DNA of 64,000 nucleotides from Bufo bufo (lineage: Eukaryota > Chordata > Amphibia > Anura > Bufonidae), in contig NC_053398.1 in NCBI RefSeq assembly GCF_905171765.1, positions 47,584,323-47,648,322 on the forward strand, given 5' to 3'. The position numbers and the translations under genes are program-made. Positions 55,355-64,000 of the stretch are shown here, piece after piece; position 1 is the first letter of the stretch, and the number at the start of each line of letters is the position of its first letter. The notes beneath the pieces are model-generated. The model did no database searches, was not told the DNA's origin, and saw only the letters and a program-made list of their open reading frames with translations.

Positions 55355-56856
55355 CGGGTTGCCGAAAGCACACTAGGTCTCCCATCAGCCGCAGACCTGC
55401 TGCTTAGCTTCGGGAGCGAGGATCTGTGTTCAGCCTCATTCCCAGGGTGGCTTTACTAGCTGGGAGGCTCCCTGCTCTTAGGTCTGCCTTGAACGCCGAG
55501 CTGATCACTCGGTGCTCGACTTGTCTGTCGGTCATGTGACTCTGACCACGTCACATAACCCTCACTCCCCACTATAAATACAGGCAACCTGCTGGCTACA
55601 GATTGCCTATGATACTGGTCCATTGGTGCTTCCTTGTTCCTTGGTTCTAGTCTGTGGCTGCTTGTTCTGATTGACCTCCTGACCTTGTGACCTCGGCTTG
55701 TTCTTTGACCTCGACTTCGTCTCATCCTTTGTACGTATTTGCTCTCCTGGATTGACCTCGGCTGTGACTATTGACCTTACATTTGCCCGCTCTATTTGTA
55801 CTCCCGCTTCTCCTGGTTCTGACTCTTGGCTTGTTGACCTTCCATATCTTTCCTCTGTGCACTTACGTAAGTAAGGGACCGTCGCCCAGTTACGCCCCAT
55901 CGCCTAGGGCGGGTAGTGTAAGTAGTAGTGATGAGCGGAAGGGGTCATATTCGAATTCGCAATATTTCGCGAATATTTCGTAGAATATTCGTAGAATATT
56001 TACAAATTCGAAAATTCGTTATATTCAACGATTTTTTTTACTCAAAAAATCAGCAAGGTAATGATCGTGTAATATGCGAATTTTCGTATTCGAATTTTCG
56101 AATTTTCAAATTTTTATTGCGAATTTTTCAACTTTTAGACAAAGAATATTATAGCACTATATTAGCTAAATTGCTCTATATTCGTTTTTTTTTTCGAATA
56201 TTCGCTATATTGCTATAACTTCGTTTTTTCGAATATTCGTAATATTCTAAAACAAGAATATATAGCAATATAGCAAATATTAGAAAAAAACGAATATAGA
56301 GCAATTTAGCTAATATAGTGCTATAATCTTCTTTGTCTAATAGTTGTCATTTTTTTCTCATCTGAAGTTCAGATTGGAAAAAAATTACAACTATAAAAAA
56401 AGGATTATAGCACTATATTAGCTAAATTGCTCTATATTCGTTTTTTTTTTTTTTAATATTCGCTATATTGCTAAAACAAGAATATATAGCAATATAGCGA
56501 ATATTCGAAAAAAAATGAATATAGAGCAAAATTCGCAAACAACACTACTCCTAAAGTCAAGTATATTGCAGCCTTCTTATTGGCCCACAAGCTAGAAGCA
56601 GGGAGGGATCATGTGTACTGATTAAAAAAAAAAAAATCGAATATAAAAAAAAATATTAAAAAAATAAAATAAAATATTCGAAATTACGAATATATATCAC
56701 TATATTCAAAATATTCGCGAATTTTCGAAGTACCTATATTCACGATAGAAAATTCGAAATTAGAATATTCGTGATCAACACTAGTAAGTAGGCAGGGACA
56801 GGGGTTGAGGGTGGAGTCAGAGTGCACCCTCTTTTCTACCTCTCTGATCCCTGACA
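55350..56856 (+). repeat. 3' LTR of the Gypsy element, with MITE inside
   Basis: TGTAACGG at 55350 to CTGACA at 56856. Without the MITE and one copy of its duplication it is about 641 bp, close to the 630 bp of the 5' LTR. Confidence 0.9.
55926..56783. mobile_element. AT-rich hAT MITE in the 3' LTR
   Basis: 858 bp, ends TAGTGATGAGCGG and, inverted, TAGTGTTGATCACG, flanked by the perfect 8-bp duplication GTAAGTAG (55918-55925, 56784-56791). The interior is made of inverted ATTCGAATATT-type repeats (AATATAGAGCAATTTAGCTA and its complement several times). No coding. Confidence 0.9.
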
Positions 56857-56861
56857 CTCCT

Positions 56862-57161
56862 ACTCCATATGAAACTCATAAATAAAAATAAAAAATTTTA
56901 TTTGTACGTATTTTATTTTATATAATTTCACTACTTTGTCAGTTACATTTTTGGGTGAAATTCACCAATTTTTGGGTGTAATATACCACTCCTCTACCTA
57001 GTTGACAGCTAAATAAATTTTAATAATTTTTCTGTTACATTCTTAGGTTGACATTATACAATTTTAGACGTGAATAAACACCTGCTATGCATAGGTGACA
57101 GGGAATAAATTTTTTTATATTATTCAGTAATTAATGCGCGCCACATCCTTTCATTCAATGC
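56862..57161. other. 3' region of hAT-A2 without genes
   Basis: AT-rich, continues the A2 3' sequence after the Gypsy insertion. No gene seen. Confidence 0.5.
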
Positions 57162-57165
57162 TTAA

Positions 57166-59299
57166 CCTTTTACGGACGTAGGACGTACCGGTACGCCCTG
57201 TTTCCCGACGTCCTAGGTTTAAAAAAAGATTGCGGCACGGCGGGGGTTAATTGTGACAGGATGCCCGCTGAAATCATTCACATCGCCGGGGGGGTCACGT
57301 ATCGGCGATCGGGCGTGCAATCGGGTCCCCATGCGGCTGTAGGGGGGACCTGATGGCATGGAAGGCAGCGCGATGTCTAAGGAAGGAATCGCGCTGCCTT
57401 CCGGTGAAAAGCCTGTGAGATCCAGCCCCCTGGATCTCACAGGCCGGAAGCTGTATGAGTAATACACACAGTATTACTCATACAGCCAATGCATTCCAAT
57501 ACAGAAGTATTGGAATGCATTGTAAAGGATTAGACCCCCAAAAGTTCAAGTCCCAAAGTGGGACAAAAAATAAAGTGAAAAAAAAAGTTGAAAAAATTAA
57601 GTTTTCCCCCTCAAAAATTAAAAGTTTCAACTAGTGAAAATAAACAAAAACGTCATTTTCCCCAAATAAAGTAAAAAAAAAAAATTAACAAATAGGGGGG
57701 GGGGGAAGTATACATATTAGGTATCGCTGCGTCCGTATAGACCGGCTCTATAAACATATCACATGACCTAACCCCTCAGATGAACACCGTAAAAAATAAA
57801 AAATTAAAACTGTGCTAAATAAACAATTTTTTGTCACCTTACATCACACAAAGTGTAATAGCAAGGGATCAAAAAGTCACACGCACCCCAAAATAGTGCC
57901 AAAAAAACGTCATCTCATCCTGCAAAAATCATACCCTACCCAAGGTAATCGCCCAAAAACTGAAAAAAGTATGGCTCTCAGACTATGGAAACACTAAAAC
58001 ATGATTTTTTTTGCTTCAAAAAAGAAATCAATGTGTAAAACTTACATAAATAAAAAAAGGTATACATATTAGGTAGCGCTGCATCCGTGACAACCTGGTC
58101 TATAAAAAATCACATAATCTAACCTGTCAGATGAATTTTGTAAATAACAAAATATAAAAATGGTGCCAACACAGCTATTTCTTGTTATCTTGCCTCACAA
58201 AAAGTGTAATATAGAGCAACCAAAAATCATATGTACCCTAAACTAGTACCAACAATACTGCCACCCGATCCCGTAGTTTCTAAAATGGGGCCACTTTTTT
58301 TTTGAAATTCTGAAATTTCATCTCCATTTGCCAATAACTCTTGTGGAACACCTAAAGGGTTAACGACGTTTGTAAAATCAGTTTTGAATACCTTGAGGGG
58401 TGTATTTCCTTAGATGGGGTCACTTTTATGGAGTTTCTAGTCTAGGGTTGCATCAGGGGGCCTTCAAATGGGACATGGTGTAAAAAAAAACAGTCCAGCA
58501 AAATCTGCCTTCCAAAAACCGTATGGCATTCCTTTCCTTCTGCGCCCTGCCGTGTGCCCGTACAGTAGTTTATGACCACATATGGGGTGTTTCTGTAAAC
58601 TACAGAATCAGGGCCATAAATATTGAGTTTTGTTTGGCTGTTAATTCTTGCTTTGTAACTGGAAAAAAATTATTAAAATGGAAAATCTACCAAAAAAGTG
58701 AAATTTTGAAATTGTAGCTCTATTTTCCATTAATTTTTGTGTAATACCTAAAGGGTTAACGATGTTTGTAAAATCAGTTTTGAATACCTTGAGGGGTGTA
58801 GTTTCTAGAATGGGGTCATTTTTGGGTGGTTTCTATTATGTAAGCCTCGCAAAGTGACTTTGGACCTGAACTGGTCCCTAAAAATTGGGTTTTTGAAAAT
58901 TTCTGAAAAATTTCAAGATTTGCTTCTAAACTTCTAAGCCTTGTAACATCCCCAAAAAATAAAATATCATTCCCAAAATGATCCAAACATGAAGTAGACA
59001 TATGGGGAATGTAAAGTAATAACTATTTTTGGAGGTATTACTATGTATTATAGAAGTAGAGAAATTTAAACTTGGAAATTTGCAATTTTTTACAAATTAT
59101 TGGTAAATTTGGTATTTTTTTATAAATAAAAATGAATTTTACCAGTATCATGAAGTACAATATGTGCCGAAAAAACAATCTCAGAATGGCCTGGATAATT
59201 CAAAGCGTTTTAAAGTTATCAGCACTTAAATTGACACTGGTCAGATTTGCAAAAAATGGCCAAGTCCGTAAGGTGAAATAGGGCCGAGTCCTTAAGGGG
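57166..59299. mobile_element. TTAA-target DNA element, 2.1 kb, inverted relative to 46291
   Basis: Ends CCTTTTACGGACGTAGGACG and, inverted, CCCCTTAAGGACTCGG, flanked by TTAA (57162-57165, 59300-59303). Interior homologous to 46291-48937 in reverse, with only one and a half of the 325-bp units. No transposase. Confidence 0.9.
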
Positions 59300-59303
59300 T
59301 TAA

Positions 59304-59544
59304 ACTTTGAACAGTTTTCACACTTTTACACTTTAATAATTTCTCCCAAATTTTTAACTCTATAATTTTAAATTTGAAAAAATGAATCCTCCCTTCGATG
59401 TGGTCTCTCTTTCTCACGCTCCCTCTCTGGCCTGGAACCCTGATTCCCCGCCACCCGTGATCACCATGGTAGGCGCATAAAAGAACATCAAAAGTTGATA
59501 GAGCGGATATCAAATTGGATCGTGAACATCACGGGGACGTGTGA
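59304..59544. other. Unassigned spacer after the TTAA element
   Basis: About 240 bp, partly A2-derived by position. No supported gene. Confidence 0.35.
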
Positions 59545-60183
59545 CATGGTGGGGCAGTAAGTATGCACACACCTACATGAACTGACTGACAGGGGTCAGC
59601 CCCTGCAACTTCTGGGTCTCCAAATTGGGCACATGGCCTGAGCTTGCACTTTACCACTTGGAGGTGCTGGCCTGCCTCCAAGTGGTAAAGTGTGTTTAGC
59701 ATGACTGGAGGGGGTTATCACAGGTTATATTTCCCAATGTTTTGGGGTGTACCCTAATTAAAAAATAAAATTTAAAACCAAAAATCAGTGTAGGCTACCT
59801 CCTCCTCCACCACCGCTTCCACCTACACCGCCACATCCACCGCCTCCTCAACCTCCTACTCCATATGGACCTCGTCCATCTAGATCAAGATTATTATTTA
59901 TTATTGTTACCTATTTTATGTTATTTAAAGTCATTTCCCTATCCACATTTGTTTGCAGAGCACTTGCCATGCTCTTAACCACATTTTGATGCCATTTGCA
60001 GCCCTCTAGCCCTTTCCATGACATTTTTTACAGCCATTTTAGTGCTCAAAAGTTCGGGTCCCCATTGACTTCAATGGGGTTCGGGGTCAAGTTCAGGTCA
60101 AGTTCGAGTCCCGAACTCAAACTTTTTTCTCAAGTTCGGATGAACCCGTAGAACCCGAACATCCAGGTGTCCGCTCAACTCTA
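59545..60183 (+). mobile_element. hAT family A, copy A3: 3' end
   Basis: Starts within the hATC coding region (TTCTGGGTCTCCAAATTGGG, then GGAGGTGCTGGCCTGCC). It continues with a 3' region nearly identical to that of A2 (CTACTCCATATGGACC) and ends with AGGTGTCCGCTCAACTCTA, the inverted family A terminus. The coding part carries an 18-bp inverted repeat (59647-59664 / 59675-59692) that A2 lacks. Confidence 0.75.
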
Positions 60184-60696
60184 ACAAAGACAAACATAAA
60201 ACAGCTACCCTAAGGTTCCTGCCCGCATGAGTAGGGTGTCCTAATTAACAATTTCCCTCTCGGTATACCCAGTGAACCAATGGTCTGCACGAAGCAATCA
60301 CTACTGACTAACTTTGAAGTGTTCTGAGCTTCGAAAACACCAAAGGAAGCATGGGGGTGTTTTTACTCTGTAGTCCCACCATTGTGTAATGAAATGCCCT
60401 CAAATGGAAGGGTGGCTTTATCCTGTATTCCCTTCCCTGCATCAAAGTCAAAATATAAGGCTTATAGCACGATCACTATGGTGACTAATGGGTAGCAAAA
60501 ATTGCTCTAAGGTGGAGTCGCCATACCTTAGGCAAAGGCACAGAAGGGGGAGGTATCAACTTCTCCTAATACTTCTGGCAATGTCACAGGAGGAGGGTAT
60601 AATAATAATCCTATGGAACTACTGGAAGACACACCAGGATGTTTTTTTTCTAAGTCCCATTACCAATCCTGGCACATATAACAAACAGGAAGGAGG
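60184..60696. other. Unassigned stretch
   Basis: About 510 bp between the A3 terminus and the next hAT element. No gene or repeat is recognised. Confidence 0.4.
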
Positions 60697-61095
60697 GGTA
60701 TATTCAGGGCCTGTGCAAGAATTTTTGTCAACACAAGCGAATCTACATTTCAGCGCCCCCCCCCCCCCCCCATCATTTCACATTTCTGCCCCTCATGATT
60801 CATGTCCATTTCTTGCCCCCCCCCATCATTTCACATTTCTGCCCCTCATGATTCATGTCCATTTCTTGCCCCCCATATCATAGTGCCATCTTCTCTTCTC
60901 CCCCTGCCCCCTAATATGCCAGTATCAAGTGCCTCTCTCCTCCCCCCTCCATGTGCCAGTATCATGGTGCCAATAGCCCCCTCCCCCATGGCATTAAAGT
61001 AACAGTCCGGTATTTAAAAAATAAATAAATAAATCACTAGTGTTGAAGATTTGGTGCTTGTGTTCTTATTTAGCCTGTCTTTCAGAAAAGTTTAT

Positions 61096-61175
61096 GCTGG
61101 GATTCGAACCCATGACCTTCTGTATCAGAGGCAAAACACTTACCCACACAGCTATGAGAGCTGTATAGCCAGTTA
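61096..61175 (-). repeat. tRNA-like (SINE-like) sequence, left arm
   Basis: On the minus strand GGTTCGAATCCC fits a B box, and AGCTGTGTGGGTAAGTG upstream fits an A box. Inverted partner of 61400-61476. Confidence 0.5.
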
Positions 61176-61399
61176 CTTAAAAAAAATAAAAAAATATATA
61201 AGACTTCTACTGTAGGTAACTTTGATACCTAGTGTACATCCATATACATGACAGCTGCCCCAGTACACTGTGTATGGATGTAGCAGAGCTGGGTGTGTTG
61301 GGGGCAGCTGTCCTGTGTATGGATGTACACTAGGTATCAAAGTTACCTACAGTAGAAGTCTTATATTAAATTTTTTTTTATTTTAAGTAACTGGCTATA

Positions 61400-61476
61400 C
61401 AGCTCTCATAGCTGTATGGGTAAGTGCCTTGCCTCTGATGTGAAAGGTCGTGAGTTCGAATCCCAGGAGAAACTTT
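61400..61476 (+). repeat. tRNA-like (SINE-like) sequence, right arm
   Basis: TAGCTGTATGGGTAAGTGCC fits an A box and GAGTTCGAATCCC a B box, at normal tRNA spacing. The acceptor ends do not pair well. It is a tRNA-derived repeat, not a tRNA gene. Confidence 0.5.
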
Positions 61477-61697
61477 TCTGAAAGACATGCTAAATGAGAT
61501 TTAAATACACCAGGGTCTCGTAGCTTGTCAGCTGCGTGCCGCTCGCTCTGTGACTGAGACAGTGAGGCCCGGGTGGCGGCCGGGCTGCTCGGCGGGGTAA
61601 GTGTAAGTTAGCAAGTTAATTGTTTGCCGCCCCCCTTCTCTGCGCCCTCAAGCAGCCGCTTGGGCTGCCTTAGGATAGAGCCAGCTCTGGGTATATT

Positions 61698-62580
61698 ACT
61701 ACCCTAGCCATTCCCGAAGCAGCGGGGTTACCCTTGCTGGAACTACCTGGGACTTACCACTTGTCTTACTCGTGCACTATGAGTAGGCCATTAGTATTTA
61801 GCGTCCGCAGAGGCAGTCCGTATAAAAAGAGAACAGAGCTATAAAGCAAAGTGACACAAAAGCAAGGTGCTACTGATCTGGCTAAAGGCAAAGGTTAAGT
61901 GCAATATCACAATAAGTGCATAAAGGTCACATTACGGCATCTGTAAAAGAGTCCATACAATAGGCATAAGTACTTGAACGTTGCTACACCTGTAAACATG
62001 AGTGCAAAAATATTATAATACAGATCACAAAGAGCTCAGGTACACGTTTGAGTCCTTTCTTTAGGTGCAAGCTTGTAACATTGCATAACCTGTAAACTTG
62101 TTGGGAAAAACAGTGCAAATATATTTTGCACTTATTAGTACAATCAATACTCAATAATACACTCAAATATGACTTGAGTCCTTTTTCTTTGAAGTGCTTC
62201 AAAGTTGGAATCCTCTGGAAACACACAAAAGTCCACGGGAAATAATAGACTTAATTGTAATCTAATAGGAGGTGTATTTGTAATCCAAGGAACAGTATAA
62301 AATGTTATATAAAAACACATATCAAATAGCAGCATGATGAGAACCATAGTCCCATGAGGCTCTCAAATAACCTGAGAAAGGGGATAAAACAATGTGTAAA
62401 ACTGGGGTATAAAAAGTTATTGAAGATGGGGGGAGTCATTACAAACTATGTCCATCCTGGTGAAGAACAAATGAGGTCAACACACATGGGACAAATGGCC
62501 AACAGATCTTCACCCATCAAGTGCAATCCATGTTGTGGCTCCCAGTAGTCTTTATTTTTTTTTAAAGATAAAGAAGGGAT
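61698..62580. other. Unassigned AT-rich region downstream of the cold-shock ORF
   Basis: No reading frame of interest on either strand. On the minus strand it would be the 3' untranslated part of the cold-shock-domain ORF. I see no second LTR or pol sequence here. Confidence 0.4.
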
Positions 62581-63531
62581 TTAGAGAAGGACTTGCAGGT
62601 CCTCCTCACTACTGGAGCTGCTAAAGCTCATCAGGGGGTGCTCCTGCCTTTGGTAGCTCATCTTAGCAGCTGTAGTGGTGTGCCACTGCCCTCTTGTGGT
62701 GGTCTTTGGTTCTGACTGAGCAGTCAGACTGGTGACCTGCTGCAAGACAGAATCCCTAGCCGGTGCAGAGGTGGGCAAAACCTCTGGCTTGAGAGGCTCT
62801 AGAAGGCAAACTGGGGGTGCCTGTGGGAACTTCCAGGGCAGGATGTATGGTTGCACCCTGGGGTTGAACGTTAGGACGGAATTGTTTATCTGACCCACCC
62901 GTAGTGTTAGGGGTGCAACCAGGTCAAGGATGAGGGGCTCCAGTTCAGGTTGGGCCCGGTCCCTGAATCTTAATTGTCTATCTGGGGTCTCTTGCAAATA
63001 ATGGACACTCCCTGCAGAGCCTGGGTCTTCCTGCCAGGTCTCCAGGGTTATAGCAGGGGATAGTGGCTTGGCCAGGAGGGTGACTCCTGCAGCAAAGGGG
63101 CCTTGAATTGACCGCATTAGAGTATATTCAACCTGGTCCCCCACATACAGATTGTGTCGGGTCTGAGGCAGGTAGGTCCGCTTGATAGAGTGGTGGCCCA
63201 CAAATAGTTCCTCCCCACTGTGGTTATCTTGGAGGAACCCGAAGCCTCTCTCTACTGAGAACCAGAGTACAGTTCCAGTGCGTCTGGTAAGTTTGGGGTC
63301 CTCTGGCCGGGGGTCATCCAGGACCTGTTTAACCCATTCCTCAACGGCTCTCTTATACTCCCACTGGCTTTGGGCATGACAGGTGATTTCAGATAGGACC
63401 TCCGGATTAAGGTGACTGGGCTTGGGTTCAGTCCGGCTGGGCGGCGGAGTGGAAACTCCGGCCGCCTCCGTCGTGCCAGCTGGCGTGCGGAGCGGGGCCT
63501 CTTTGGGCCTAGTAAAGGTGTCGGGGACCAC
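62581..63531 (-). CDS. Cold-shock (Y-box type) domain protein, probably from a mobile element
   Basis: An uninterrupted frame of 316 codons. Residues about 82-155 form a cold-shock domain: TGTVLWF, an RNP1-like GFGFLQ (96-101), an RNP2-like LFVGH (109-113), then a SIKRTYLPQTRHN insertion and GDQVEYTL. The insertion after RNP2 is a mark of the vertebrate Y-box (YBX/CSDA) family, as opposed to bacterial Csp proteins. Such domains bind single-stranded RNA or DNA. The N-terminus is Pro/Thr-rich and precedes a helical segment (QSQWEYKRAVEEWVKQVL). The tail is low-complexity, ending FSSSSSEEDLQVLL. There is no zinc finger. The frame opens with GTG and continues upstream without ATG, so the true start lies further up. 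A retroelement gag-like origin is inferred from context only; a host retrogene is possible. Confidence 0.7.
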   Translation of the reverse strand: MVPDTFTRPKEAPLRTPAGTTEAAGVSTPPPSRTEPKPSHLNPEVLSEITCHAQSQWEYKRAVEEWVKQVLDDPRPEDPKLTRRTGTVLWFSVERGFGFLQDNHSGEELFVGHHSIKRTYLPQTRHNLYVGDQVEYTLMRSIQGPFAAGVTLLAKPLSPAITLETWQEDPGSAGSVHYLQETPDRQLRFRDRAQPELEPLILDLVAPLTLRVGQINNSVLTFNPRVQPYILPWKFPQAPPVCLLEPLKPEVLPTSAPARDSVLQQVTSLTAQSEPKTTTRGQWHTTTAAKMSYQRQEHPLMSFSSSSSEEDLQVLL

Positions 63532-63986
63532 TGGGCGCGGTGCACGGGCAGCTATGGGTTGGGCCGGGACCTCGGGGAGCAGGACTGCTACTACCTGTCG
63601 TGGCAGCCGGTTCTGGTGCCTTCTGCTGCGCGGGGGTCTCTGCGATGGGTGACATGATTTTCGGCTTGATCCAGGGCGGCGGTCAACTCTAGGAGGGTCG
63701 CGGCTTGCTCTGGAGCTGGAACGTCAGTCGCTGGAGGTGTAGATGCAGTCTGTGATGCAGAGACCTATGGGGTCTGGACAGCTTTGCGGCTGGTGGCTTC
63801 CGCGAGAGCGGGCTTGTCGACGGCGGCCATCTTGTCCTCAGCGCTGGCGGCAGTCTCAGTGTCGGGGGAGGAATTCACAACCTCCGCAGCTAATCCAAAG
63901 ATGCTGGGGCCAGTCTTCTTCACCACCCGGGAAATGCAGATCTCCGGTAGCGGAATCTCATATGCTGGTTCGTCTCCAATGACCAT
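63532..63986 (-). pseudogene. Upstream coding remnant of the cold-shock ORF
   Basis: GC-rich, coding-looking sequence continues upstream in other frames. 63986-63765 reads EIPLPEICISRVVKKTGPS and an acidic-Ala region, then an in-frame TAG. The same frame goes on as ATLLELTAALDQ. A different frame (from an ATG at 63655) reads MSPIAETPAQQ. This suggests one longer protein broken by a stop and one or two frame changes, extending beyond the window. No known domain recognised. Confidence 0.45.
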
Positions 63987-64000
63987 CTGGTCCCATATTG

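Larger units (their letters stand above)
52031..56856 (+). mobile_element. Chromodomain Gypsy LTR retrotransposon, internally deleted, both LTRs present
   Basis: LTRs at 52031-52660 and 55350-56856 (the second enlarged by a MITE) start TGTAACGG and end CTGACA. The element is flanked by the duplication CTCCT (52026-52030, 56857-56861). The empty target (CTCCTACTCCATATG) occurs in the A3 fragment at 59855. The order is gag, protease, reverse transcriptase, then a jump to the integrase C-terminus and chromodomain. RNase H and the integrase core are missing. A polypurine tract (AAAAGGTGGGG) precedes the 3' LTR. I see no obvious tRNA primer site after the 5' LTR. Confidence 0.9.
45496..59544 (+). 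mobile_element. hAT family A, copy A2 (interrupted)
   Basis: Starts TAGGGTTGAGCGAACCC. Then follow the TATA box, a 101-bp tandem leader (45790-46290, 48942-49240), the transposase pseudogene (49246-51859) and a 3' region. Two TTAA elements and a Gypsy element interrupt it. The 8 bases before it (AATATTAC) do not match those after the terminus at 60183. That end is therefore assigned to another copy (A3), and the right limit given here is approximate. Confidence 0.7.
61072..61492. repeat. 420-bp hairpin
   Basis: Arms of about 170 bp (CTTTCAGAAAAGTTT..GGGATTCGAA .. AGACTTCTACTGTAGGTAAC and complement) around a loop of about 60 bp. Differences between arms are few. Confidence 0.85.
60705..61689. 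mobile_element. Small hAT element with tRNA-like hairpin
   Basis: Ends CAGGGCCTGTGCAAG and, inverted, CAGAGCTGGCTCTATCC, flanked by the perfect 8-bp duplication GGTATATT (60697-60704, 61690-61697). A C-rich simple-repeat part (60753-60990) is followed by a 420-bp hairpin (61072-61492) with a tRNA-like sequence in each arm. No transposase. Confidence 0.85.

Noticed and set aside
45496..60183. A single hAT-A element with both ends
   Set aside because: The flanking 8 bp (AATATTAC against ACAAAGAC) do not match, and the hATC coding region appears twice (51650 and 59600), so the right end belongs to another copy.
61096..61476. Functional tRNA genes
   Set aside because: A and B boxes are recognisable but the acceptor stem does not pair and the two copies are mirror arms of a hairpin; treated as tRNA-derived repeats.
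63412..63657. Plus-strand frames over the cold-shock ORF
   Set aside because: Antisense shadows in GC-rich sequence; no domain.

Overview
This window is non-coding vertebrate DNA made almost entirely of nested transposable elements, most likely from an anuran amphibian. That host call is an inference. It rests on the mixture seen: BED-finger hAT transposons, Harbinger MITEs with CACAC-containing ends, Tc1 and CR1 elements, vertebrate-type chromodomain Gypsy elements, and GAAGAA-stem-GAAACGCG repeats. I found no bacterial-type genes, rRNA or CRISPR. The only long intact reading frame that is not a shadow or a repeat artefact encodes a Y-box-type cold-shock domain (62581-63531, minus).

Layout. 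1-4030: a terminal repeat with a hammerhead-like motif, an unassigned stretch, a Harbinger end carrying a MADF exon, and a rearranged Gypsy pol gene (minus). 4065-13147: the 5' end of hAT family A (plus) joined head-on to an inverted hAT-A transposase pseudogene, followed by a roughly 4 kb satellite-like array that holds a Harbinger MITE and a solo LTR. 13148-15253: a fragment of a TTAA-target element and a Tc1 element. 15254-24318: hAT family B (minus), split by a CR1 LINE that is itself split by a 3.45 kb TTAA-target element. 24319-45490: hAT family C. Copy C1 is interrupted by a 3 kb non-autonomous hAT and, in its 3' coding region, by the whole 8.5 kb sibling copy C2. C2 carries another 4.6 kb non-autonomous hAT, which carries a Harbinger MITE. 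Copy C3 follows, with a mariner-like insert, a third solo LTR and a group of hairpins. 45496-60183: hAT copy A2 with its degenerate transposase. It is interrupted by a TTAA-target element, a Gypsy element bounded by two LTRs (with a hAT MITE in the 3' LTR) and a second TTAA-target element, and is followed by the 3' end of another copy (A3). 60184-64000: a small hAT element built around a tRNA-like hairpin, then the cold-shock-domain ORF.

Many boundaries rest on target-site duplications visible in the text: TAA, TTA, TTAA, TA, four 5-bp duplications for LTR elements and five 8-bp duplications for hAT elements (one with a mismatch). In several cases the uninterrupted target is present elsewhere in the window. 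The order of insertion can therefore be read directly.

Every recognisable transposase or reverse transcriptase gene here is broken. The elements share a layout: TIR, TATA-type promoter, tandem array of 73-112 bp units, then the transposase. No pathway or operon links the genes; the relationships are of insertion and shared ancestry. All functional calls come from motifs read by eye, without database searches.
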